Shown here piece by piece: positions 1-10,860 of a stretch of 31,647 nt of DNA. Position 1 is the stretch's first letter; every line of letters begins with the position of its first letter. The position numbers and the translations under genes were made by a program. The notes under the pieces are model-generated. The model was not told where the DNA came from, did no database searches, and saw only the letters and a program-made list of their open reading frames with translations. Location: assembly GCA_004369045.1 (NCBI GenBank), contig ML213548.1:17639-49285 (forward strand), read 5' to 3'. The DNA comes from Heliocybe sulcata. Its lineage: Eukaryota; Basidiomycota; Agaricomycetes; Gloeophyllales; Gloeophyllaceae.

Positions 1-449
1 ATGCCAGCCTCATTGTGTTCGCCAGCACTGCCCAGCACTGGCCGGCATGCGTCAGCACAGGGCTAAGGCACAGAACGAGCTATATCTGTCCAGTGTTACC
101 CGTCATACAAATCAGAGTATGTAGCGATATTGATGTATTATAGACATCTCACCTTGACTACCGTCCTTTCTGTAGTTTGGCTTCAGGATGCAACCGGCGC
201 GCGCAAACGTTCGGCACCGTTGAACGCGACTCGGGATATCTCCGGGACTGTAAAGCGGGCTAAAAATCGTGAGCTCATCATTACGCACTGCGCCAGCTAA
301 GGCATGTCCTTACTGATATCTCCCAGTGGATAGGGAGACTGAAACGGCTCGCACACATGCGCGTACTGGTGAGTGACCCTTCCTAGGCAAGGATTTGTGC
401 GGTAACATTGGAGGTTGTACGAAAAGACCGTACGCGCTTCCGCGCCGCG

Positions 450-2392
450 GAGCTTAAATCGGATAACTCCGAGGATGATTCAGTCCCAGCGAAGAGCAGC
501 GGTTAGTGGAACTGGAACATACTGGATATGACACTGATCCTGTTGTGCGTCAGGTTACCAGCAACAAGATGGCGCTAGTGCTGTTGCGCCATCCGACTCC
601 GAGTACTTGTCCCATGACGAAGGCGAGAACCACAGTGACGAGTCTGAAGACAGGCTGGATGAAGTTGAGGATGATGATGGGCTCGATCGACTCGACCCAC
701 GTCGCCTTGCAGAGGAACTAGACAAGGAGGTACGCACGAAGTTGTTTACACGTCGCAGTGTCTACGTGTCTATTTGTGTGTGTTGGTCCTGCTTACGAAT
801 CAATTGAGCAGGTGGCATCGTGGGACACATCTGACGAAGAGCAACCGCATGGGAATGCTCGTGTGAAGGGAACCTCGAAGACACACAAGTCATTTTACAG
901 GAGAGCGCCTGCCGCTGCGGAGCTCTTTGATAACGACGACAACGTATCTACAGTGCGTCCACCCAAGAAGGCGAAGGCAGTCAATAAGGTAAGGACAGTC
1001 AGTTGGTTTGGGATAGATATATCAGTGCTACAATAACGCATTACCGATAGGCAAGCAAAGGCAAACGTCGACTAGCCCATGAAGCCGAGGTCAGTCAGTA
1101 TCGTTTGCAGAAATGCTTTACTGACACATCCAAGGCGCCCCAGTGGTCGGCGCACCTGCCACAGACACCAGTGAAGAAGCGGGGTGCCTCTGCCAAGATT
1201 CCTGTTTCTCCTTCTTCACTCAACTATCCTGGCGACAATGAAGACGGTCGATCTGAACAAGACTCGGACAACGACGACGACAACGAAGAACATGCACAGC
1301 CACCGCCTGCTCCACCGCCTGCCATTGTTCCGGCTGGCACTGACCTTGTCCTCAATGAGCGTGGCCGGATCAATCTCAGGGACCAGCCACTTCTTGTCCA
1401 GGCCATCGCCAGAGAGGCTATCAAAGGTGTAAGTGTCTACCTTGGCTTCCAGGACGCATTTCCCGAGATCGGGGGCCGGACCGTTCTGTCGCAAGATTGC
1501 CTCGTGTCAGCAGCGCAACAGAGCGCGAGGTATCAACAGATCCTCCATCGGCTGAGGATGGCTACGGGAAAGCCCTGGGCCAGATCGTGAGTGGCGCCAT
1601 TATCTCTCTTTCTCCTCTCTAATTTCGATGCAAACATCCGCTTCAAGCCCGATGGTCGCATCAGTACCTGGCGGAGGCTGGCATACTCTATAGGCAGCAA
1701 CCATGTTGTGGGTGGCTATGGTCTCAGGCCTGGATGCGAGAAGCTGGTTGCTAGTCTTCTCAAACGTCAGAGGTATATTTTCCCTGTGAATCCGGAGGTA
1801 AGAGCCCATCCTTGGACTTGAGCGCGATGCTGAAGTCGATCAGGCAACCACACAGATCCGTGAAAATGAGCCGTATAAACATCCGACAATTCTCGCCATC
1901 ATGCAAGCGCTCTATTTCTCTGGATCCGGCGCTCTCGGTATTCAACACGTCGATCAGTTCACATCATCCTTGGCAACAGATTCTGATGCCGAGGTCCCCA
2001 TATCAATGGTCGCTCTTGTCGCAACTGCAGTACGAAGTCCATTCTATTCGTGCTGCTACTTCCAGTCTGACGTTAATGTTGTCGTGCAGATCCACAATTC
2101 CTTAATGGAGTGGCAAACCGGCACACGCTCCCCCCGGGAGTTCTCCGCGCTCAATTGTGGGGATGTATATCGCACACATGTAGGTATTCTTGAAAAGATT
2201 AAGGGCGATAAGCCCGTGTTCTTCCATAGGATGATGTGTGACCTGTATCGTGATGCGCGGTACGTCTGCATTGCTCCCGGAGGTTTCGTGATCGACTAAT
2301 TTATGTATACTAGCGCTGCAACCGCTCCTGATGTTCGGGTCGACTCAGAAGACAGCGCGTTCGCGCTCATGGACCTTTCGGCATACAATTGA
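450..2392 (+). CDS. DUF6532-type basidiomycete protein, multi-exon, 5' end unresolved
   Basis: I read exons at about 450-501, 569-729, 812-988, 1051-1089 (possibly continuous to 1586 or spliced 1090-1134), 1135-1586, 1665-1797, 1844-2029, 2090-2259 and 2314-2392. All introns are short GT-AG (45-82 nt) and phases agree. The N-terminal half is acidic and Ser/Pro-rich. From about 1370 the chain has the layout I associate with DUF6532: a helical start with AFPEIGGRT, then TWRRLAYSIGSNHVVGGYGL, LLKRQRYIFPVNPE, KHPTILAIMQALYF and a final MMCDLYRDAR helix. The family has no known biochemical role and is expanded in mushrooms. Coding-like sequence continues leftwards to about 188 (RKRSAPLNATRDISGT), so the true start lies upstream and may be outside this window. 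The exon chain is fairly secure from 812 onwards; the family name rests on remembered pattern, not a search. Confidence 0.6.
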
Positions 2393-5300
2393 TCGCTGTC
2401 CGACGACTTCGGAATATGGCAGTGCATACGTTAGCTGCAATGCCATTCATCTGTGATACCCTACCTCGGTTTTCTCCCTCCGGCCTTTTTGGCGCCACCC
2501 TGTCATCAGTTTACCTTCATTATCTACAGTATTTCAGAGTCTGTTTGACAATATAATGCATATACCTGATCTTCGCGTGATCTTAAGTGAGAGAAGAGTC
2601 ACTTAATAGTAGTCATTTCGATGCAATTCAAAGTAAATTAGATCAGATTTGTCGAGGGCCAGCGTCGAGTGTCTAATCAGGACTAATGTAATAATGGGCC
2701 GAAACAGAGATATTAAGACAATAACTGTACCGAATATACACGAATAGACGTGATCAGAGCCAGGGGTTTTCCCTGATGGGGAGAGCGAGGCGAGACTGGG
2801 AGAAGTCAGATAACAGATTGAACTAGCGTCAAGGGCTCTGAGACGGTCCTAGATATTGCTGGCACACATGTGGGCGTCGAGCTTCGCGCAGCAAACGCTA
2901 CGTTGCAATCTGACATACGTAAGACATACGATGTTAATGTACTGCGTGAAACGCTGTAAGCAAACGACCAGCGAGATTTGGCTGAAACACACCGTAGAAG
3001 GACGACTGGAAAACTTATCGTATACCATGAGTCCTATGTCTTCACTTCCACAGAATTCGTCCTCGTTCCATCGCCGTTCACTCACGCTGGAAGGAGCGCA
3101 TGGTTCACCTTCAACGAGACTTGGCCACAAAGGAGAGAGTCACTTGCATCCGAGTTCGTCCAGTCGAGAAAAAACATGGTTCCAAACAAGAATTAATCCA
3201 ATATGTGAATGGGATTCCAATAGTCATTCCGGCCTATGGAGTGAGACCTCAGACAACGTCGCGGGGACCAAGGATGCGAATTTGAGGACGGACAGCAGCT
3301 CTTCCGACTTCCTTGACAAGTACCAAACAGCGTGGGGACATAGCGTAGGCACTGAGTACAGCAAGAGAATCAATCGGCCAAGACGGAGGGTCAGAGGTAG
3401 CTGTAGCAGCGGGACGCAGGCTGAGCACACGGGATGAGAAAAAGAAGCGCCCGCTCTCGGAACTTTGCGCCGGGTTTGTGATTGGATGGACGGTCGCTTA
3501 GATCCTGGTGTGGCACACTTGTCCGCGCAATACTCAGTCGCGATATCCAACATGTGATCCTATACACTAAGTACGCCACACAAAGGTGGCTCCAAGATCC
3601 ATACTCTACCAGAATCCTACGTCTGACTATCAGAGGCTCGTCGTCGAAAGCCTCTTTGCAGTACGACAGCCATGATCTGACTCGCGCCTCAGACGGGAAG
3701 AGCGCCTAGAGCTTTGAGAATTGATGAGGTTTGCAGATACTGTGAGCGCTTCAAGGAATTCAGTTATTCCTCGAGCGGCGTCGTGGAGGTGAGCGTGTCG
3801 GAGTCCGATGTCTACGCCCGAGTGCAGTCTCGATCAGCAAAAGAGAATGATAAAGGACACCATACCACGACATCCTCTTGTACCACGACAATAGACAGAA
3901 TGATTGACCACTTAAATAGATTCTAGTCTAGCGCGACCGTCGGCAAGTAGGCCCAGGTGCGAGACGCTGTCAAGTCCAGCTATCGAGAGCTCAACGTCGG
4001 ACTCCGGATTGATGGATGGAGTCAGATATGGGGCGTACGAGCAAGAGAACGAGACAAGAATTCGAAAGGTGAGGGTGTCCTGTCTTGAAGAGAGTTCTCG
4101 TACGAGGATAGTTCCGATCTGAGGAGATGAGGTACCGACGCATCAAGGGAGGAAGGCGCTCAGCAGAACGATTCGAGTACAGCCCATCCATTTCTGGACG
4201 TTGGACATCCTCTCGGTGGACGCGGTAAGGAGATACCGTATCCATCTAGGCAGCGCCCCCGTATGTGCTTATTCAGACGGGTCATGCATCGCGAGAGGAG
4301 TCTTGACATTGCCACGCTCTGGTCCGTCCCCAAAAGCAGTTAGGCTGAGATGAGGCGGGGTGGAAGTATCCGATCGGACGAGGTAGCTATTAGGAGCTGT
4401 GAGCTGTGGGAGCTGACGAACGAGGATACGGGATGACTCAAATACGCAGGCGTTCACGAGGTGCTGTACGAAAGATCCATGTTCGTGTTGTTCCCAAGTA
4501 CCAAGCGCAGGTGACGAGGCTATGAAGTACTGCGTTGAACTGAATCAAAGAAAGATCAATTGAACGATGTAAGGACGACGAGGATGTATCAGAATCGGCA
4601 TTTTGAGCAGTGGCAGCGCATGTGACCCAATAGAGCGGCATGGATGAGTCAGATGAGACGAGACGAGAAGATGAGATGCCAACGACTGTACCAGAGGAAT
4701 GGGAGGCATACGGCTGGAGTACAGCGCCAGAGTGGTGACTCTCTAGGACTCCTCCACTATGTGCCAGCAAAATCCAAGACGGCGTAGATGACGGGTAGAG
4801 TATACTGTGCGAGCCGTGCACCTCCGGAGGCCAGGAGGACATCTTACGGAAGCCTGCAGTACGGTCAGCACTGGGATGTAGCAGATCAATAATCGGGCAA
4901 TACGACACGTCAAAAGACACAGCAGTACAAAGATAGGACAAGACAAACCATGAGTCAGATATATCAGACCCTTCTCAGTCAACCGGATCTCGGATTCAGT
5001 TTTCCGACCGGCATGTCCGTCCGCGTGCACCCTGGCAAATGGGAGGGCAAGGCCAATAGATCCATGTGATGCAAATGACGCGCACAGTCATAATGGAGGC
5101 GTATGGCACTGCCAAGTATGAGAGCAAGGTAGGAGGGGCAGCAGTGCCGATCGTCGCGGATAAACTGCTCGTGCAGTTCAAATCCCGACCCGAGATCGCG
5201 GAGGAGAGGCTGTAGTGCCAATCGTCGCGGAGACCCTGCTCATGCAGTTCGAATCCCGACCCGAAATTGCGGAGGAGGCGTCCGAAGCTATGGGTTTCGA

Positions 5301-5786
5301 AGGCAGAGTGCGGATTCCATCTGATGTTCCTAACAGCGTTGCGGTCAAGGGTATACGAGAACGTAAAACGTGAGCCGCTGCTGTGGACATACCTGAAAGA
5401 CCCATGTGCGAGAATAAGGATATACGGCATCAAAGATGCGATATCTCGAACCACCAATGTGCGCGGCGATGTTGAAAGCGACCTACTGGGTTGACCCCGT
5501 CCTGACGGCTCTTGGTGTTGAAGGAGACCAAAACTCAAGCAGCAGTTTCGGACAGAAAGTCTCCGTAGACGGGCAGCCACAAGCAAGGGAGAGGCCGTCG
5601 AGGTAGTGAGCGACGGACAACGAGAGACAAACAACAAATCAGCAAGACGGGGTATCTGTGATCTTATATTCCTTCCTGATTGGCTGACAACGTTGGTAAG
5701 ATTTGGGTCTATGTTTCGCACTCGCTCGAAGCTGCAGTGCCTATAAGACGAGCTTAGACCTCGCAATAAAGCATCGTCTCCCTACC
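2393..5786. other. 3.4 kb without a confident gene; broken coding-like stretches
   Basis: No open frame here can be chained into a convincing gene. Several + strand stretches nevertheless have natural-looking protein composition. Examples are 2978-3196 (GKLIVYHESYVF, AWFTFNETWPQ), 3260-3400 (DFLDKYQTAWGHSVGTEYSK), 3990-4070 (GAYEQENETRIRK before a gtgagg) and 5439-5610 (LKATYWVDPVLTALGVEGDQ). They are separated by stops and frame changes that plausible introns only partly remove. This fits one or more decayed genes, or a real gene I cannot splice. No family is recognised. The long - strand frames over 4438-4941 and 4996-5766 are Ser/Arg-rich and look like shadows. Confidence 0.4.
5141..5282. 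repeat. 71-bp imperfect tandem duplication
   Basis: Two adjacent copies start at 5141 and 5212 with a constant offset of 71 bp. Landmarks AGTGCC(G/A)ATCGTCGCGGA, CTGCTC(G/A)TGCAGTTC, AATCCCGACCCGA and GCGGAGGAG recur in order. The copies differ by scattered substitutions, so the duplication is not brand new. Since 71 is not a multiple of three, it shifts any reading frame crossing it. Each copy carries GTTC(A/G)AATCCC, which resembles a tRNA B box, but the flanking bases do not pair as a T stem. Confidence 0.75.
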
Positions 5787-6867
5787 ATGCCTTCCACAGA
5801 GGACTACTCCATCATTGAGCTACGCGGTGCCGCCTTAGAATGGCTTGGTCCCGGTTGTCGCATCACTATCCACGGCGTCGAGTACGAATACGCCGACTCT
5901 GATGCAGACGACGACTCTATCGACGACGCCGTCGGCCCTGGGAGGATGTTTGGAAAGCTCGTGAAGCGCGTGGCTGCTCCGCTGGAGATGTTCTTTAGTA
6001 TCTGCTCGGATCTCTTAGGCAATGGCCCCGATGCGATCTTCACTAGACTTATGCGTCGTGAATACCCTGATGAAAGGGATTACAGGCGTTCCAAATGCCT
6101 CAGCTGGTGGATCGGAAGACATAGGCCTCATCCGTCGCTCAGAAGGCCAGGAAATCAAGACCATGGGAGACTGGTGCAGTTTGCGATGTAAGTCTGCCGT
6201 TGATCACTTCCAGTGACCTGTAACAAAACACGTACTACATAGTGATAGGCGCTATAAATTCTCCGTACGTCTTACCGCCGCATATTACCTTCTACTTCTT
6301 CTGCGGTGCGCCTACTTGGACAGCCTCAGCACTATCCTCCCGCTCTTCCACGACGCGCTATTGCGCTTATGCCAAGAAGGTTCCCGGCGCAGTATCCACT
6401 CAAGATTAATCCTGCGGCCGTTACAAGAGGTGGTGACATTTAAAAGGGACCTTATACATTTCGGGAGCTGCAAGGAAGAAGAAATCCCAGCTATTATCAT
6501 GTGCGCACCTGCACTTCGTGCATACCGCCATGCTGACTCATTAGAATGTGTCCAATCCTACAGAGGCTCGTCTGAGAACATGACGTCTATGCTAGTACAG
6601 CATCACTGGACGTTCAGACTATACCTCAAATGCCTTAATATCCACACAAGATCCGAATTCGAAGCGATGAATCAAGTTGCTCAGACCATTTCCTTCGGGC
6701 TACATCCACGTCTGCCGGATCCCAACCCACCCGAATCTGGACTGAAATCCGTAGCAGAGATATGGTATGACTGGCTGGAAGGTTGCGTTAATGACAAGAA
6801 GAGAGAAATGGAGATGCGATACCTGATCGAGCACATGGTACGCACGAGAGAGCAACCGCACTCCTGA
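5787..6867 (+). CDS. Hypothetical protein, 341 aa, two exons
   Basis: The first ATG in the long frame is at 5787 (MPSTEDYSIIELRG), and exon 1 runs to 6187. A clean donor GTAAGT at 6188 and acceptor TAG at 6240-6242 give a 55-nt phase-2 intron. Exon 2 (6243-6867) is open for 208 codons to TGA. The N-terminus has an acidic patch (about residues 35-50, DSDADDDSIDD) and then an amphipathic stretch. The junction region is hydrophobic (AAYYLLLLLRCAYL, about residues 145-160) and could be a short membrane or buried helix. The C-terminal half is helical and charged (LKSVAEIWYDWLEGCVNDKK). I recognise no family. Part of exon 1 (6020-6187) also reads sensibly in another frame, so the exon structure there is not certain. 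Confidence 0.5.
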
Positions 6868-8698
6868 TACTTTGCTCACTCTCGTGTTCGGCAGCAATAT
6901 ACTATTCCATGTGGCACGGAGCATGGCAGCCGATACACGGCTGAATCTTGCCGTGGGGATGGATACTGGTACTGGAGATATAAAATCCTTGGACTAGACA
7001 GTGTACAGAACCTATGCCCGGGCTGTGAGCTCTCATGGTGCCCACGGTAACCCCCAGGTGAAGGGCTTCATGATCACTCATTTCTCGTCTCTGCTCGTAG
7101 TTGCTTAGGTCAGTTTAGGTCCGAGTTCGATGTAGAGCCAACACATACTCGGTCTTCTGTCAATAGCGATATCTTGTATTGTATGTATGAAGGGCAAAAA
7201 ATACAGGCAGGGCATCAGGATCAACAAAGCCTTGCCACTCGTAGCATACACGGGAAAACAAGTAACTGGAGGCAAGCCGGCGGTCGTATTAGACACAGGC
7301 AAGCTGAATGTACGGGCAAAGATCTCCTTACCGTCCATCGAACCGCACGCACGTACTGTCCATCTGAAGCTCTCCCTCGTCTTGACTCCACCAGTCGGAC
7401 ATTCATAGAGAGCTACAAAGCACAATTCGATCCTACTAAACCAAGGAACTCGCCCAGCCATTCGAGAATCAACGAGTAGCAAAGATACTGACGTGGTATA
7501 ACTCACCAGTTTCAGTTACGAGCAATGCGCCAGACGGTATGCAGAACCACGAAGTTCTACTTGCCTATCTAGCAAGTATGCTAACAGAAGTGCAGGGAGA
7601 ATGTCGCCGAACCAGATCCTATCGACATACAAGTCGCGAGAAGCTGTCCGTTGTGCATCCGGTCCCGCGGTCAGTAGGCGTAAGCAGCGAGCACTGATAA
7701 CGAGTTCGCAATTCACAATCTCGAAGTCCGGGCGAGACTGGCTGACTAGTACGGCCCGGCATACAAACATTTTCTGTGGGACGTGGGATCAGAGATTTGT
7801 AACTTATCACTGGAAGTGAGTAGAGCGCACCGGTGAAGTGAATAGTCAGGGGAGCTAGGCGCCAGGCATGCCATCCCGCGTCTACCCTCGTTCTCAGTCG
7901 CGCCTGGGTCGATACATTGCAGCTCCTGAAGGTGACTGGGCTATTCCAACAGGTCACATGTAAAATACCTTCCTTTCCTCGCACGTACGAGGGACCGAAA
8001 AATGTAGGAAGAATGTAAGAATCAACGAGCCCGCCCCGTTCACGCTCATCATCAACTATCCAAGGAGGCTAGAGGAGATATTCGAAGGAAAAGTGAAGTA
8101 GCTGGCGGTAGACAGAATGGTACATTAGACTTCCATAGGGCCTTCAACAAACGCAATCCGGATGAACAGTCAGAGGCCAGCAGAGGCAGAATTTTGACCA
8201 ATACCGCAGGGCGAGGACATTTGGCAACGAGAAATTATCAGAGGCCATAAAGATCCCGTGAACATGGGCTCTGGATCACGGATTCCGGAGAAAACTGGAC
8301 AAGAAGAGGATGGGGTGCGCGCGGAATATTGTACGCATTATTGAACGGCTTCAGCCGGGAGGTAGATATACTGCTTCCAGTGACTCATCATGAGTTACGA
8401 GCCAGATGAATCGAGAAGAGAAGTAGACTGAGCCAGAGACCAGAGACTCTGGATTGTGGAGCGCAGGCGTAGTACAGCCAGCCCGTGGTACGAGCGTCCT
8501 GAGCACCGACAGACTGGCAAGACGAGAATAAGCGTGTTTAGGGGCATTACCCGATATGTGCTACGTGACGAATTTGACGCGGTCACGTGTCGCGACGCGT
8601 AGAGTTCGAATTTCTCGCGACCGCATCCTCAACCTCAACCACGACGTGCCACCCTTACACACCTCTACCTACCGCGTCATCTCTACAGCTTCTCCGCT
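6868..8698. other. 1.8 kb intergenic region, no supported gene
   Basis: Open frames on both strands (7105-7506 minus, 7174-7479 plus, 7619-7984 minus, 7516-7770 minus) overlap one another and none shows a recognisable motif or a convincing start and splice pattern. The - strand frame at 7105-7506 is the most protein-like, with hydrophobic segments (ALLILMPCLYFLPFI), but stands alone. The last few hundred bases presumably contain the promoter of the gene starting at 8699; I see no clear TATA box. Confidence 0.4.
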
Positions 8699-10860
8699 AT
8701 GTCGAGCGCGCTACATATCCGAACTGTCCCGCCACCTGTCGACGAGCGCAGAGGATGGGGTCACGCGTCGTATCGCCCGCCAAAACAGGCCGCCCCATCC
8801 CAGAGAGTCTTCCCGCCCACCTCCTCATATCTTCCCGCGCTCTCCGACGCTCTTCGCTCAAAAGGCAAGGAGCCAAGCAACTACACTAGGACACCCAACG
8901 AACCCCCGCTATCCGATATCAGAATGCGATTGCTCCAGGAGAAGGAGCGCGCCTGGATCAAAAAGACGATGAAGTCTGCCCTGCGCATCTGGCTGTGCAG
9001 TGTCGTGGAGAAGAAGGACATGGAGCTGAAGGTACCTCCCCGTTCTCGCCTTTCCAGAACACTCGCGCTGATCACTACTAGGAATGGCGGATCTACGTTA
9101 TGTGCCAACGGGCGTGGGCGTCGGGTGCTCTGGATAGCATCCGCGTACGTGTGCCTATTAAGTGTTGTGTATATCTTACTCATACATCGCAGTCCTCCCT
9201 CGATACCGCCCGACTCAAACACCTGGAGAGCATGGGCATCCACGCGAGCGATCTTGACGATGAAGTCGTGTCTCCCGGCGCGTGCGGCCCGACGGCGTTG
9301 GAGCGCAAAGAGAGACTCATGCGCAAGCTTGTGGCTGCGATCAGACAGGAGAAGGAGACGGAGGATCAGGACCAGAGGGAGGACGAGGATGAGGAACAGA
9401 GACTGCGGCAGGAGGAAGATGTGGAAGCTCGTTGCGAGAGCGAAGATGAGCGCCGTGATGACCAGGATGTGGGCCTTCTCAGCCGCGCCGACGTGCATGC
9501 AACAACGACCGCTCCAGCGCATTCCGCTCCCTCTCCCTCTCCCTCGCGCGACGAACCTATTGCTCTGCCGCACGGCCCTCAGGAAGGTGCCCGCGACAAC
9601 AGCCCCCCCTTGTCGCCTCTGATCTTACCCGCTCCCTCGCACTGCGTCGAGGGCGGAGTGACTGCCATCCAGGAATCGGAATCTCAACCGCGTGGTGCCA
9701 TTGAGAGAGATCTTGCGCCTTTAGAGTCGGACCCGCACCCACCACACCAGGGAGAACAACTCCAGTCCCCCGCGCTTGGCCTCGACGAAGTAAGTGCGCA
9801 GGTCGGTCCACGCGAGGAGGAGCTTGCGAGAACCTTACCATCGACCTCATCTGCTCCACCACCCTCTTCCGCACCGCCGCCCTCGGAGCACGCCGCATGG
9901 GACTTCCAGACCGCACCGCTGCCCTCGCCCACCTACGGCCCTTCTTATAACCCAGATTTGAACCTGAGCCCCGAGGAAAGGCAGGAGCGCGATATGAGGG
10001 CGTATGTCTGGTGGAGCGAGATGTATGCCCGCGCGTTTGCGGGGCTTAAGGACGAAGATGACGAGGACGAGGAGGATGAAGACGAACACGAAGACGGCGG
10101 GGAGAAAAGGAAGGGGAAGGAGGAGGAGGGCAAGCCTCTTACCGTCGCGATTCGCCGACCGCGTGCGGAGTGCTCGGCCATGGATATTTCGGTTGAGGTG
10201 CAGGATGGGATGGAGGGTGTCGTGGACTCTGGGTCGGAGGATGGGGAGGGGGAGGGGGATATGTCGATTCTACAGGATCTGGAGCAGGGGCCTCCGATCT
10301 TTAGCGCGCCCGCGCCCGCGCCCGCGCACGTACCCGAGTCGGAGGGCGAGGGGGATATGTCGGTTTTGCAGGACCTCTTTGACGCACCCGCGCCTGGGGC
10401 TTCCTCCTTCGGTGCACCGACATCTCCCTCTCCCTCCTTCGGCGCCCCCAGCTCTCCGGTCTTTCGCTCACGCAGCTCCAGGTCTCCGTCCTTCGACGCG
10501 CGCGGCTCTCCGTCCTTCGACGCGCCTAGCTCCAGCTCTCCTCTCTTCGGCGCGTCCAGCCCTCCCTCTCCGTTCTTTGGATCACACACCTCCCCTTCCC
10601 CGCCTTTTGGATCACCCAGCTCGAGCTCACCGGTCTTCTCTAGCTCTCCCTCGCCGCCCTTTGGATCACCGGGCTCTAGTCCCCCCACCTCGCCCGTTTT
10701 CGGACCATCCGCCCCCACCTCTAGCACCTCTGCTACCTTCGACGATGCCGAGCGGATGGTGGTGGACGGCGAAGATGAGGACGGGGACGTGTCGATGGTC
10801 ACCGCGCCGGATGTGGAGGATGAGATTGACGGGCTGTGTAGGTTGTTGGGGAGGTGGTAG
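8699..10860 (+). CDS. Low-complexity protein with acidic tract and FG/SP-rich tail, 687 aa
   Basis: Three exons: 8699-9031, 9082-9144 and 9193-10860, with phase-0 introns of 50 and 48 nt (GTACCT...TAG and GTACGT...CAG). The N-terminal 170 residues are the most globular part (LLQEKERAWIKKTMK, EWRIYVMCQRAWAS, LKHLESMGIHASDLDDE). Residues about 168-225 form a highly charged, probably coiled-coil segment. Residues 418-448 are almost all Asp/Glu/Lys/Arg. Residues about 535-650 are Ser/Pro-rich with seven FG dipeptides (SFGAP, LFGAS, PFGSP, VFGPS). Two near-identical motifs GDMS(I/V)LQDL precede this tail. FG-rich tails occur in nucleoporins and other phase-separating proteins, but no nucleoporin fold is seen, so function is unknown. 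The GC-rich third exon also produces long open frames in other phases and on the other strand, which I treat as shadows. Confidence 0.72.
10402..10740 (+). repeat. Degenerate FG/SP repeat array inside the coding region
   Basis: The DNA repeats units of roughly 24-45 bp coding for variants of SP-(S/P)-FG-(A/S)-(P/S). Seven units keep FG; others have changed to SFDA, VFRS or VFSS. Two adjacent units at about 10484-10525 are nearly identical at DNA level (TCTCCGTCCTTCGACGCG), which points to recent expansion by slippage or unequal exchange. Confidence 0.7.

Noticed and set aside
5240-5262. tRNA gene suggested by GTTCGAATCCC
   Set aside because: The bases on either side do not form a T stem, there is no A box at the right distance, and no cloverleaf can be drawn.
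7105-7506. 133-codon - strand frame as a small membrane protein
   Set aside because: Overlaps equally plausible + strand frames and has no supporting exon, start context or motif.
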